This document shows positions 18,677 to 27,284 of a stretch of DNA of 64,000 nucleotides, one piece after another. This DNA comes from Luteococcus sanguinis. Lineage in GTDB: Bacteria; Actinomycetota; Actinomycetes; Propionibacteriales; Propionibacteriaceae. Within the stretch, counting starts at the first letter, position 1. Every line of letters begins with the position of its first letter. Made by a program: the position numbers and the translations under genes. The stretch is taken from contig NZ_BAAAKI010000025.1 of NCBI RefSeq assembly GCF_039527675.1, forward strand, positions 1 through 64,000. Reading direction: 5' to 3'. Below the pieces are notes generated by a model. The model saw only the letters and a program-made list of their open reading frames with translations, was not told the origin of the DNA and did no database searches.

Positions 18677-18688
18677 ACCTCGCAAACC

Positions 18689-18706
18689 GACGCCGCTGAG
18701 GGCGTC
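18689..18706 (+). terminator. Short hairpin after the DHA2 gene
   Basis: A 6-bp stem GACGCC/GGCGTC with a 6-nt loop, 12 nt after the stop codon. It is modest and lacks a U-tract. A TAGGGT box (18742-18747) downstream could start the ABC transcript. Confidence 0.35.
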
Positions 18707-18800
18707 CGGAAACCCGCTGGCGAGTGTCAGGACCCCGGCGTAGGGTGGCGGGGCGCCGGCAAACCGAGCGCCGCCGATCCGACAAAGATCAGGTCCCACC

Positions 18801-20762
18801 GTGTCTTCGCAAGCCTCATCCACCGCCACCACCACGCCCTCAGTCACCCCGCCCTCTGAGCCCACCCTGGCCCCCGGTTGGGACGACCTCACGCGCCCCG
18901 CCTCGGTCGCTCCCGTCCCGGCTCGCACCCGCGGCATCACCTCGCTGTGGCGGCTGCTGCCCTATGCCCGTCCGCGGCTGGGCGCCTGGCTGTGGATGCT
19001 GCTGTTCACCGCCTCCTCCACTGCGATGAGCGTCGCGGTGCCGCTGGTCACACAGCGACTCGTGGACGGGCCGGTCGCGAACCGCGACCAGCGCGGACTG
19101 CTCGTGCTGGGTTCGGTCGCCCTCGTGCTGGGCATCGGTGAGGCCTTCTTCTGGTTTGCCCGTCGGATGCTCGCCGGCCCGACCGGAGTCGGCGTCGAGA
19201 CCGGCATTCGCACCGAGCTGTACGCCAAGCTGCAACGCCTGCCGATGGAGTTCCACAGCCGGTGGCAGTCGGGTCAACTGCTCAGCCGGATGATGAGCGA
19301 CCTGGGCACCGTGCGCCGTTTCGTGGCTTTCGGCCTGATGATGCTGCTCGTCTCCGCGATCCAGGTGTGTGTCGTCATCGTCCTGCTGATGCGGATGTAC
19401 TGGCCGCTCGGTGTGGTCGTGCTGATCTCCGTGATCCCCATCACCGGGCTGTGCCTGGCCAACGAACGCCGCTACACCAAGATCAGCCGCCGCGTACAGG
19501 ACCTCACCGGCGACGTCGCCAATGTCGTCGAGGAGGCCGCCCAAGCGCACCGCGTCGTCAAGGCCTTCGGCCGCTCCGCGCACCTGTTCGACCGCTTTGA
19601 CGCCCAGGCCCGCAAGCTGCAGGAAGCCTCCATGGACCGCGTCCGCAACACCGCGTCCTTCTGGACCTTCCTCGAGGTCATCCCCACCGTCACGATGGTC
19701 GTCGTGCTGGGCATCGGTGCCTGGGCCGCCGCACAGGACCGCGTCTCGCTGGGCACCCTGGTCGCCTTCATCACCTTGACGCTGTCGCTGGTCTGGCCGA
19801 TCGCCATGCTCGGTTTCCTGTTGTCGATGACGCAGGATGCGATGACCGCCGCCGACCGCGTCTGCGAGATCTTCGACGCCGCCGAGACCATCACCGACGG
19901 CGAGCGCGAGCTCACCCACCCGAGCGGTGCGCTCAGCTTCCACGACGTCAGCTTCCGCTTCCCGGACGGGGACGAGGACGTGCTGCACGGGCTCAGCCTG
20001 GACATCCATCCCGGCGAGACCATCGCCGTGGTCGGCGGCACCGGCTCGGGCAAGACGACGCTCACCGCGCTCGTGCCCCGCCTGTTCGATGTCACGTCCG
20101 GATCGATCACCATCGACGGCGTCGACGTCCGCGACCTCACGCTGGACAACCTGCGCTCCATCGTCGCGACCGCCTTCGAGGACCCCACGCTGTTCAGCAT
20201 GTCCGCCCGGGAGAATTTGACGCTCGGACGGCCGGACGCGACCGACGCCGAGGTCGACCTGGCCATTGAGGTGGCGCAGGCGCACTTCGTCCACGACCTG
20301 CCCTGGGGCCTCGACACCCGAATCGGCGAGCAGGGCATGAGCCTGTCCGGCGGCCAGCGCCAGCGCCTGGCCCTCGCCCGCGCCGTGATCACCCGTCCCC
20401 GGATCCTGGTGCTGGACGACACCCTCAGCGCCCTGGACATCCACACCGAGGCGCTGGTCGAACAGGCGCTCAAGCGCGTGCTCGACGGCGTCACCGGCAT
20501 CGTCGTCGCACACCGGGCGTCCACCGTGATGCTCGCAGACCGCGTCGCGCTGTTGCAGTCGGGGACGATCTCCCACGTCGGCACCCACAGCGAACTGCTC
20601 GCCAATGTCCCCGAGTACCGGGAGCTGTTGAGCGCCGACTTCGACGCCGAGGGTGGCCTCGACGAGCTGGGTCACCGCGAACTGGGTCACCGCGAACAGG
20701 GTCACCGCGAACAGGGTCACCGCGAACAGGGTCACGGCGAGATGGCGGGAGCCCAGCGATGA
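18801..20762 (+). CDS. ABC exporter half-transporter, degenerate-site subunit
   Basis: 653 residues: six-helix ABC_membrane domain (about 50-345) and a nucleotide-binding domain. Walker A GGTGSGKTT is at about 411-419, signature LSGGQRQR at about 514, and Walker B LVLDDTLSALD at about 535. The residue after the Walker B Asp is Asp instead of the catalytic Glu, as in the degenerate subunit of heterodimeric exporters. The C-terminus carries five GHRE(L/Q) pentapeptides from a 15-bp DNA repeat. Its stop overlaps the ATG of the next gene (ATGA), so the two subunits are translationally coupled. Confidence 0.92.
   Translation: MSSQASSTATTTPSVTPPSEPTLAPGWDDLTRPASVAPVPARTRGITSLWRLLPYARPRLGAWLWMLLFTASSTAMSVAVPLVTQRLVDGPVANRDQRGLLVLGSVALVLGIGEAFFWFARRMLAGPTGVGVETGIRTELYAKLQRLPMEFHSRWQSGQLLSRMMSDLGTVRRFVAFGLMMLLVSAIQVCVVIVLLMRMYWPLGVVVLISVIPITGLCLANERRYTKISRRVQDLTGDVANVVEEAAQAHRVVKAFGRSAHLFDRFDAQARKLQEASMDRVRNTASFWTFLEVIPTVTMVVVLGIGAWAAAQDRVSLGTLVAFITLTLSLVWPIAMLGFLLSMTQDAMTAADRVCEIFDAAETITDGERELTHPSGALSFHDVSFRFPDGDEDVLHGLSLDIHPGETIAVVGGTGSGKTTLTALVPRLFDVTSGSITIDGVDVRDLTLDNLRSIVATAFEDPTLFSMSARENLTLGRPDATDAEVDLAIEVAQAHFVHDLPWGLDTRIGEQGMSLSGGQRQRLALARAVITRPRILVLDDTLSALDIHTEALVEQALKRVLDGVTGIVVAHRASTVMLADRVALLQSGTISHVGTHSELLANVPEYRELLSADFDAEGGLDELGHRELGHREQGHREQGHREQGHGEMAGAQR
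20667..20741 (+). repeat. 15-bp in-frame tandem repeat, five copies
   Basis: Five units of the CTGGGTCACCGCGAA / CAGGGTCACCGCGAA type encode GHRE(L/Q) pentapeptides at the C-terminus of the first ABC subunit. The repeat keeps frame, so copy number could vary without breaking the gene. Confidence 0.9.
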
Positions 20763-22633
20763 GCACCGACACCACCCAGAAGCGTGCCGATCAGCCACAA
20801 GAACTCGACCCACGGGAACGCTGGCGCGGGATCGCCGCCGAGAAGGTCACCGAGGCCGAGCTGGACCAACGCTCGTCCGGCTTCCTCAAGGCCCGCTCCC
20901 GCAGGCTGCTCGGATCGCTGCTCAAGCCCTACCTGGGCCTGGTGTGGGTGATGGGCGCCGCGGTCATCGCGGAGAACCTCGCCCGCCTCGCGTCCCCCTG
21001 GCTGGTGCGCCGTGGCATCGACCACGGCATCCCGGCGCTGGTCCAGGACGACCGCGCCACGGAACTCATCAGCACCGTCGTGCTGATGCTGGTGGCGCTC
21101 GCGGTGCAGTCGATCACCCGGATCTGGTTCCTGCGCACGTCTGGGCGCGTCGGGCAGGAGGCCTTGCTCGACCTGCGCCGGCGCGTGTTCCAGCACTTCC
21201 AGAAACTGGACGTCGCCTTCCACGACCGCTACACCTCGGGACGCGTGGTCAGCCGGATGACCAGCGACATGGACGCGATCGCCGAGCTGTTGGCCGGCGG
21301 TTTCGACGGCCTGCTCACCGCCATCCTCACCCTGGTCGGCACCTCGGTGATGCTGCTGGTGCTGGACCTCGAACTGGGCCTGATGTCACTGGCTTCGATG
21401 ATCTTCGTCGGCTTGCTGCTGCGCTGGTTCAGCACCCAGTCGAGCCGCACCTTCCGCACCATCCGTGAGCGCTCCGCCCAGGTCATCGTCCACTTCGTCG
21501 AGACGATGACCGGCATCAAGGCGGTGCAGTCGTACCGACGCGAGCAGCGCAACCAGGAACTGTTCGCGCAACTGGCGGACGACTACGGCCGCGCCAACAT
21601 CCGCTCCTTCAGGCTGTTCGCGATCTTCATGCCCGGCATCAAGCTCGTCGGCAATGTCACCATCGGCCTGGTGCTGCTGTGGGGTGGCTGGCGCGTGATG
21701 CACGGCACGATGACGCTCGGCGTGCTGACCGCCTTCCTGCTCTACCTGCGCAACTTCTACGAGCCGATGCAGGACATCGGGCAGTTCTACAACACCTTCC
21801 AGTCGGCGTCTTCGGCGCTGGAGAAGCTGTCCGGCGTGCTGGACGAGGAGTCCAGCGTCGCCGCCCCGGCCGACCCGACACCGCTGCCCGAGCCGAAGGG
21901 GAAGGTCGACTTCGACCACGTCCGCTTCGAGTACGTCGACGGACGTCCGGTGCTGCCCGACCTGGACCTGCACATCCCGGCCGGCCAGACGGTCGCGCTG
22001 GTCGGCACCACCGGCGCGGGCAAGACCACGATCGCCAAGCTGATCGCCCGCTTCTACGACCCGACCTCCGGGGCCGTGAGGCTGGACGACGTCGATGAGC
22101 GCTGGCTCAGCGACGACGACCTGCGCCGCGCGGTGATCCTGGTCACGCAGGAGAACTTCATGTTCAACGGCACCATCGCCGAGAACATCGAGTTCGGACG
22201 CCCGGGCGCCACCCGCGAGCAGGTCGAGGCCGCAGCCCGCGCCGTCGGGGCGCACCACTTCATCGAGGCGCTGCCGCAGGGTTACGACACCCCGGTCGCC
22301 AAGCGCGGCGAGCGGTTGAGCGCCGGGCAGCGCCAGCTGGTGGCCTTCTCCCGCGCCTTCCTCGCCGACCCGGCGGTGCTGATCCTGGACGAGGCGACCA
22401 GCTCGCTGGACATCCCGTCCGAACGACTGGTGCAGCACGCCCTGAAGACGCTGCTCGCCTCCCGCACCGCGGTGATCATCGCGCACCGGCTGTCGACGGT
22501 GGAGATTGCCGACCGGGTGCTGGTACTGGAGCATGGCAAGGTTCTCGAGGACGGCTCCCCTGCGGATCTGATGGGGCAGGCCGGCGGACGCTATGCGTCC
22601 CTGCATGATGCCTGGATTGCCTCCTTGGCCTGA
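20759..22633 (+). CDS. ABC exporter half-transporter, catalytic subunit
   Basis: 624 residues: ABC_membrane domain (about 60-345) and nucleotide-binding domain with Walker A GTTGAGKTT (about 415), signature LSAGQRQL (about 519) and Walker B LILDEATSSLD (about 541) with the catalytic Glu. The H-loop is IIAHRLSTV. With the previous protein it should form a heterodimer: this Walker B pairs with the partner's canonical LSGGQ, while this altered LSAGQ faces the partner's Asp site. The substrate is unknown; lipids or drugs are typical. Confidence 0.93.
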   Translation: MSTDTTQKRADQPQELDPRERWRGIAAEKVTEAELDQRSSGFLKARSRRLLGSLLKPYLGLVWVMGAAVIAENLARLASPWLVRRGIDHGIPALVQDDRATELISTVVLMLVALAVQSITRIWFLRTSGRVGQEALLDLRRRVFQHFQKLDVAFHDRYTSGRVVSRMTSDMDAIAELLAGGFDGLLTAILTLVGTSVMLLVLDLELGLMSLASMIFVGLLLRWFSTQSSRTFRTIRERSAQVIVHFVETMTGIKAVQSYRREQRNQELFAQLADDYGRANIRSFRLFAIFMPGIKLVGNVTIGLVLLWGGWRVMHGTMTLGVLTAFLLYLRNFYEPMQDIGQFYNTFQSASSALEKLSGVLDEESSVAAPADPTPLPEPKGKVDFDHVRFEYVDGRPVLPDLDLHIPAGQTVALVGTTGAGKTTIAKLIARFYDPTSGAVRLDDVDERWLSDDDLRRAVILVTQENFMFNGTIAENIEFGRPGATREQVEAAARAVGAHHFIEALPQGYDTPVAKRGERLSAGQRQLVAFSRAFLADPAVLILDEATSSLDIPSERLVQHALKTLLASRTAVIIAHRLSTVEIADRVLVLEHGKVLEDGSPADLMGQAGGRYASLHDAWIASLA

Positions 22634-22726
22634 GTGGCGTTCCGGACCGCCTCTGGTCGCAGCCCGCTGAGGCTGGCAAGCTTGCACCCGCACCCGCACC
22701 CGCTGACGCGACCCGAAGGAGCACCA

Positions 22727-23149
22727 ATGAAGCCGTCCCTCGTTACCGGCACCTCCGCCGAGATCACGGTCACGGTCGTCGACGAGCTCACTGTGCCCGC
22801 GATGATCCCCTGGTACCCGAACTTCGCGGGCATGCCGCGGGTGTTCGCGACCGCCTTCATGGTGGGCTTCCTGGAGTCTGCGGCCGTCGAGGCGCTGCAC
22901 CCCCACTTGGACGAGGGTGAAGGCAGCGTCGGCATCCACGTGGACGTGTCCCACGAGGCCCCGAGCGCTGTGGGTTCCACCATCACCGGACGCGCCGAGG
23001 TGACCGCCGTCGAGGGTCGCATCATCACCTTCGAGGTGGAGTTGGCCGACAATGCCGGCATCATCTGCACCGGCACGCATCAGCGCGCCGTCATCAACGC
23101 CGAGAAGTTCCCCGCCCGCGCTCAGCAGCGCCTCGACGACGCTCGCTGA
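22727..23149 (+). CDS. FlK-like hotdog thioesterase
   Basis: 140 residues, hotdog fold. It resembles fluoroacetyl-CoA thioesterase FlK along its length (FATAFMVGFLE, HLDEGEGSVGIHVDVSH, CTGTHQRAVINAEKF). By my recollection of FlK numbering, the catalytic Thr42, Glu50 and His76 and also Gly69 fall at the same positions here. Residue 36 is Met, not the Phe that forms the lid in FlK. It is therefore likely an acyl-CoA thioesterase, but fluoroacetate specificity should not be assumed. AAGGAG lies 6 nt before the ATG. Confidence 0.8.
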   Translation: MKPSLVTGTSAEITVTVVDELTVPAMIPWYPNFAGMPRVFATAFMVGFLESAAVEALHPHLDEGEGSVGIHVDVSHEAPSAVGSTITGRAEVTAVEGRIITFEVELADNAGIICTGTHQRAVINAEKFPARAQQRLDDAR

Positions 23150-23190
23150 GCCCGGCGACGCAGGACGATCCCGATCCCAAGGCCCGCTCA

Positions 23191-23214
23191 ACCAACGAAC
23201 CAACGAACCAACGA
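23191..23214. repeat. 8-bp tandem repeat ACCAACGA, three copies
   Basis: Three exact copies next to the bidirectional hairpin. On the minus strand they read TCGTTGGT, giving a U-rich trailer directly after the yceI hairpin. Confidence 0.8.
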
Positions 23215-23215
23215 A

Positions 23216-23251
23216 CAGGGCCCCGTCCGGACGAATCCAGACGGGGCCCTG
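23216..23251 (-). terminator. Terminator of yceI, with UUCG tetraloop
   Basis: A 12-bp perfect outer stem (23216-23227 with 23240-23251). On the minus strand the stem extends through a U-G pair and three more pairs to a UUCG tetraloop, while on the plus strand the same place has a C-A mismatch. The hairpin is thus best suited to stop the yceI transcript, though it could also serve the converging thioesterase gene. Confidence 0.8.
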
Positions 23252-23302
23252 GTGCAACCGGCGTCGGGGCTACGGGCCGACGCTGGTTGGCCAAGTGGGA
23301 GA

Positions 23303-23851
23303 TCAGGCGTTCTTGATGGCCGAGATCTCGATCTCCAGGTTCACCTTGTCGGCGACCAGGACGCCGCCGGTCTCCAGCGCGGCGTTCCAGGTGATGCCGA
23401 AGGCCTCGCGGCTGATGGTGGTGGAGCCCTCGAAGCCAGCGCGCTGGTTGCCGAAGGGGTCGGTGGCAACGCCGGTGAACTCGAAGGGGATGGTGAGGGA
23501 CTTGGTGTTGCCCTTGATCGTCAGGTCGCCGGTGATGTCGGCGGTGTCGTCACCGGTCTGCTCGACCTTGGTGGAGACGAAGGTGACCGTGGGGAACTGC
23601 TCGGCGTCGAGGAAGTCCGCGCTCTTGACGTGGCCGTCGCGCTGCTCGTTGCCCGAGTTGAAGGAGGAGGTCTGCGCCGTGACGGTGACCGAGGAGTTGG
23701 CGAGGTTGGCGCCGTCGATGACGGCCTGGCCCTCGAAGACGTCGAAGTTGCCGCGCACCTTGGTGATCATGGCGTGACGGGTGATGAAGCCGAGACGGCT
23801 GTGGGTGTTGTCGATGGTCCAGGTGCCGGTCAGAGCGGTCAGGTCGGTCAT
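23303..23851 (-). CDS. YceI-family lipid-binding-like protein
   Basis: 182 residues forming the YceI lipocalin-like barrel: GTWTIDNTHSRLGFITRHAM at the start, VRGNFDVFEG, NEQRDGHVKSADFLDAEQFP in the middle, and ISREAFGITWNAALETGGVLV near the end. Family members bind isoprenoid chains. No signal peptide is present, so this one is probably cytoplasmic, as common in Actinomycetota. The start at 23851 has AAAGGA 9 nt upstream; the frame to 23884 is less likely. Confidence 0.93.
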   Translation of the reverse strand: MTDLTALTGTWTIDNTHSRLGFITRHAMITKVRGNFDVFEGQAVIDGANLANSSVTVTAQTSSFNSGNEQRDGHVKSADFLDAEQFPTVTFVSTKVEQTGDDTADITGDLTIKGNTKSLTIPFEFTGVATDPFGNQRAGFEGSTTISREAFGITWNAALETGGVLVADKVNLEIEISAIKNA

Positions 23852-23963
23852 GTCTTTCGGTCCTTTCGAGGGGTTATAGAACATTCAACTACTTCGGTCT
23901 GGCGAGCATTCCCACTTTTCAAAACATTTTTCCGCGACCCCATCCTCGGGCATGCTTCTGCTC

Positions 23964-24698
23964 ATGGCCAGCACTCAGCCCGGTTGGCGAACCGGTCCCG
24001 ACGGACGGGTCGTCTGGGCCGCCCCACGCCGCCGCCGATTGGGCCGTTTCCATGAGTGGCTGGGATGGGCGGTGCTCGGCCTGCTGGGCGCGGTCGCCAT
24101 CATCGACCTGGCCGACCTGGGCATCACCCTCGTGCGAGTCGCGCTCTCCCAGTCCGATCGCCCCGACCCCTTCCGCACCTATGACCTGCTGGAGCGCACC
24201 CGCCAGCTCGAGGCCTGGCACATCAAGGTCTGCGTGGTCGTCGCGATCGGCTGGATCATCTGGCAGACGATGGCGGCAGCCAGTTCCCGGGTGCCGCGCC
24301 AGGCCCTGTGCTACGCCCCCTTCTTCCATGCGACCAGTTGGTTCATCCCGATCGCCTCGCTGGTGATGCCGCTGCAGAACATGGCCGACCTGCGCTACGC
24401 CACCGAGTACCCGCTTTCGCGCAGCGAGGGGATACTGCCCCCACGGCGTCGCATCACGAGGCTGTTGGCCGGCTGGTGGCTGAGCTGGCTGGTTGCCCTG
24501 CCGACGCTGTTGTTCTCGATCTCGGCCCTGCCCTATGCACTGCTTGAGATCACCCCGGAAGTCGGTGCCACCCTTGAGGCGGCCATGGACGTCGTGCAGA
24601 TCGTCAATGATGTGCTCGCGATGGCCGTGGTCGGCGAGGTCCACTTCCGGCTGCGAATCCAGCGCCAACTGCGAATGGAACCCATCGCGCCCTTCTAG
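23964..24698 (+). CDS. DUF4328 membrane protein
   Basis: 244 residues with six predicted membrane helices in the DUF4328 pattern: an N-terminal basic segment (APRRRRLGRFHEWLGW), HATSWFIPIASLVMPLQNMADL in the middle and a final VVGEVHFRLRIQRQ. The start at 23964 (MASTQPGW) was chosen over 23952; neither has a Shine-Dalgarno sequence. A weak CATGCT could be a leaderless -10 box for 23964. The function of the family is unknown. Confidence 0.75.
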   Translation: MASTQPGWRTGPDGRVVWAAPRRRRLGRFHEWLGWAVLGLLGAVAIIDLADLGITLVRVALSQSDRPDPFRTYDLLERTRQLEAWHIKVCVVVAIGWIIWQTMAAASSRVPRQALCYAPFFHATSWFIPIASLVMPLQNMADLRYATEYPLSRSEGILPPRRRITRLLAGWWLSWLVALPTLLFSISALPYALLEITPEVGATLEAAMDVVQIVNDVLAMAVVGEVHFRLRIQRQLRMEPIAPF

Positions 24699-24722
24699 AC
24701 GGTCATCATCTCTGGACGGGCA

Positions 24723-24983
24723 TCATCGTGACAGCCGACCGACGCCGTCCGACGCGTGAAGACGTTCGATGGCATCGAGGACGAGGTCCAGCGTGAACTC
24801 GAACTCGTACTGCTCGTCACACCTGCCCCCGGTGGCCTCGAAGATGCTGATGATGTGGGGATAGAGCTTCCTCCCCTGCTCGACCGCCCTGGAACGCTCG
24901 AGCGGATCCGCCGGCACGGGGATGGCGTCCGGTTCCTCGATGCTCACGCTGCTGCGGGTGCCGCCCGGCGTCGGCGTGGGCAA
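24723..24983 (-). pseudogene. C-terminal fragment of a TetR-family regulator
   Basis: The frame encodes the end of a TetR ligand-binding domain: DPLERSRAVEQGRKLYPHI, then EFEFTLDLVLDAIERL, the classic FgLdllLDGl-type final helix. The DNA-binding half (about 120 residues) is absent. Homology ends near 24905, where the frame runs into the opposite-strand DUF4386 fragment. It cannot bind DNA as encoded. Confidence 0.65.
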
Positions 24984-25308
24984 GGCTCTGATCGGCCTTC
25001 ACGACTGGGCCTTCCTCATCGGTCCTGGCCTGATCCCAGCCGTCAACGCGCTGTTGCTTGCTCCTCCCCTGTATCGGAGCCGCCTGGTCCCCCGCGTGCT
25101 GCCCATGCTCGGCCTGGTCGGGGCACCGCTCCTGATCGGCTCCGTCATCGCGACGCTGCTGGGCCTCGTGGACCAGGTCTCACCGCTGGCGGGTCTGGCC
25201 GCGCCGCCGATTGCCGCATGGGAGATCGGTCTCGGCCTCTGGCTCGTCGCCAAGGGATTCCGGTCGGAGGCCATCACCCGGCTCGATCTCCGGCCGTCGG
25301 CTCAGTGA
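24922..25308 (+). pseudogene. C-terminal fragment of a DUF4386 membrane protein
   Basis: Up to 128 codons. From about residue 20 the sequence matches the second half of DUF4386 proteins: GKALIGLHDWAFLIGPGL, YRSRLVPRVLPMLGLVG and IAAWEIGLGLWLVAKGF, with three to four helices. Family members have about 220-240 residues, so roughly the first half is gone. TetR and DUF4386 genes are often divergent neighbours; here both have lost their facing 5' ends, which fits one deletion. Confidence 0.65.
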
Positions 25309-26039
25309 CGGGCCGGGACCAAGGCCCGCCACGGTTTTCCAGCGCGTGCCGGGGGCCTGAGTTCGGTGCCGGGCAGCAGCTCGGCGAGTTGTTCGGGACG
25401 CGTGACGCGTGACGCCTCGCACAGCCGGCGCGCAACCAGGCCGCGGGTGTGCTTGGCCCAGTGCGAGGCCCCCGGGACGTCCACCAGCACCCACCGGTCG
25501 GCCAGCTCCGCGACCGGCGGCAGGGCGTTGCGGTAGCTGCCGGAACGGCAGTCGACGACCAGCTGTCCGGCCAGGAGGGGTGCCAGCTCGGCCCCCAGCC
25601 GGGGCCGCCAGAAGCCTGCCAACGCACCGGTTCCCGCAAGGGTGACGTCCATCGAACATCGGTAGGGGCTGACCCGGTCGGTGGGCCGCAGCATTCCGTG
25701 CACCGCGGAGGCCACCAGCAGCCGCCGGTTGGCCCGGCGGCGCGACGCCGCGCCCAGGGAGTCGAGGTCGAGCGCATCGAACAGCACCCCGGTGTAGAGC
25801 TTCGATGCCGGGAGCGCCGGGGCCTCGCGCAGGGAGAGGTTCTGGCGGACGTCCGCCTCGAGTGTCGCGCCCACGCCCAGCACCGAGAGCGCATCCTCCC
25901 GGGCACTGGCTTCAGCCAAGGCGTCCATCACATGCTCGCGAGCCTCGGTGAGCCCCGGGAACGACAGCGACGCCAGGTCCATCGGGCGTCCGCGCCGTGC
26001 GGTTGCCTTGCCCTCGCTCGGTGGCAGGAGGACGATCAC
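25302..26039 (-). CDS. yaaA: YaaA-family peroxide-stress protein
   Basis: 245 residues starting MIVLLPPSEGKA, the hallmark of the YaaA/UPF0246 family, with SKLYTGVLFDALDL, SAVHGMLRPTDRVSPYR and a final WAKHTRGLVARRL. E. coli YaaA limits free iron and damage under peroxide stress and binds DNA. The GTG start (26037-26039) overlaps the stop of the upstream dehydrogenase gene (GTGA), so translation is coupled. The 3' end overlaps the facing DUF4386 fragment by 7 nt. Confidence 0.9.
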   Translation of the reverse strand: MIVLLPPSEGKATARRGRPMDLASLSFPGLTEAREHVMDALAEASAREDALSVLGVGATLEADVRQNLSLREAPALPASKLYTGVLFDALDLDSLGAASRRRANRRLLVASAVHGMLRPTDRVSPYRCSMDVTLAGTGALAGFWRPRLGAELAPLLAGQLVVDCRSGSYRNALPPVAELADRWVLVDVPGASHWAKHTRGLVARRLCEASRVTRPEQLAELLPGTELRPPARAGKPWRALVPARH

Positions 26040-27214
26040 CGGCTGCTCTCGAGGACGTACACCAGCTCGTCGTCGCTCAGTTCGATCGGGTTGCCCTTCA
26101 TCGAACTGGCACGGCGCCCGGCGGCGATGACGTCGGCGAAGCGCTCGGGTGCCAGACCAAGCTCCTCCAGGCCGCCGATGTCGAGGATGCGGACGGTCTC
26201 CCAGATCCACTCCAGTGCGGCCTCCACCTGCGGCACCCCACACAGCGCCTCGGCGGCGAGTGAGTACCGCTCCAGGGCGGGATTGTCGGGGTCACGATCG
26301 CTCATCGCGGACACATTCGCGGCCGTCACGGGGGCCAGGAGAGCCGCGCAGATGTCGCCATGCCGAGCGCCGGTCATGCCCCCGATCACGCCAGCCAGGC
26401 CGTGGACGGCGCCCAGCTTCGCGTTGGCCAGCGACAGCCCTCCGAACAGGGAACACAGCGACATCTGGGTGCGCGCCTCGAGGTCGGAGCCGTCAAGGTA
26501 GGCCTGCCGGATCGCCGGGGCGGCGCGCAGACCGGCCAGCGCGAAGCCATCGGTCATCGGGTTGGCGGCATTGCTGGTGAGGGGTTCGAGGCATTGGGTC
26601 AGCGCGTCCATGCCGGAGGACGCGGTCACCGCCGGCGGGCAGTCGACGGTCAGGCCGGGGTCGACGAGCGCGACGCGCGGCAGCATCGCCTCCGAACGCA
26701 GGCTCACCTTGACCTGGTGCTCGGGGGAGGTGAGGACCGAGTTGCGGGTCACCTCCGAGCCGGTGCCGGCGGTGGTGGGGACGGCGACGACCGGGACCCC
26801 GACCTGGGGCAGCGGGACGCCCTGGCCGATCACCTCGGCGTGCTCCATCGGGTCGCGGCCGCTGGCCAGCAGGATGCCGGTGGCCTTGGCCAGGTCGATC
26901 ACCGAGCCCCCGCCCAGCCCGACGATCACGTCCGCACCGCAGGCCTGGGCCGCGACGACGGCCTGGCGGGCATCGTCCATCGTGGGTTCGTTGGCGACCT
27001 GGAAACGGGCGCCGGGCGGCAGCTGGTCCAGCAGTTTCGCGTGGCGCACCGGGTTCGACCCGGTGATCAGCAGGACGCGGTGCCGCTGGTGGCGCTGCCC
27101 GGCGGCGATGCTCGTCAGGTCAGCGACCACGCCCGGCAGCTCCTTGCTCACCCCGAGCCCGAAGCGGATCCGTCCGGCGGTCGCGAAACTGAACTCCGTC
27201 GCCCTCAATGCCAT
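26036..27214 (-). CDS. Iron-containing (type III) alcohol dehydrogenase
   Basis: 392 residues. The Rossmann part has the NAD(P) motif GLGGGSVIDLAKATG. VPTTAGTGSEVT is the family signature. The metal site uses Asp in GMDALTQCLEP and two His in AVHGLAGVIGG and GARHGDICAA. The usual second metal ligand in DALTH is Gln here; I believe this variant occurs in a subgroup of the family. An oxidoreductase of unknown substrate. The start at 27214 follows AGGATGGGGCC; the frame is open far beyond but not coding-like. Confidence 0.88.
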   Translation of the reverse strand: MALRATEFSFATAGRIRFGLGVSKELPGVVADLTSIAAGQRHQRHRVLLITGSNPVRHAKLLDQLPPGARFQVANEPTMDDARQAVVAAQACGADVIVGLGGGSVIDLAKATGILLASGRDPMEHAEVIGQGVPLPQVGVPVVAVPTTAGTGSEVTRNSVLTSPEHQVKVSLRSEAMLPRVALVDPGLTVDCPPAVTASSGMDALTQCLEPLTSNAANPMTDGFALAGLRAAPAIRQAYLDGSDLEARTQMSLCSLFGGLSLANAKLGAVHGLAGVIGGMTGARHGDICAALLAPVTAANVSAMSDRDPDNPALERYSLAAEALCGVPQVEAALEWIWETVRILDIGGLEELGLAPERFADVIAAGRRASSMKGNPIELSDDELVYVLESSR

Positions 27215-27250
27215 GGCCCCATCCTGCCGTGAGCGGCGGTGGCGCGCACC

Positions 27251-27256
27251 TAGACT
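27251..27256 (+). promoter_or_regulatory. -10 box of the DoxX gene
   Basis: TAGACT lies 28 nt before the GTG start at 27285. In contrast to the leaderless genes, a full GAGGAGG site lies between it and the start. Confidence 0.5.
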
Positions 27257-27284
27257 GACGGCGATTCCCGACCGAGGAGGAACC

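Noticed and set aside
26036..27214. Loss of a metal ligand in the Fe-dehydrogenase (DALTQ instead of DALTH)
   Set aside because: I recall this Gln variant in a recognised subgroup, and the other ligands are intact, so it is probably not a defect.
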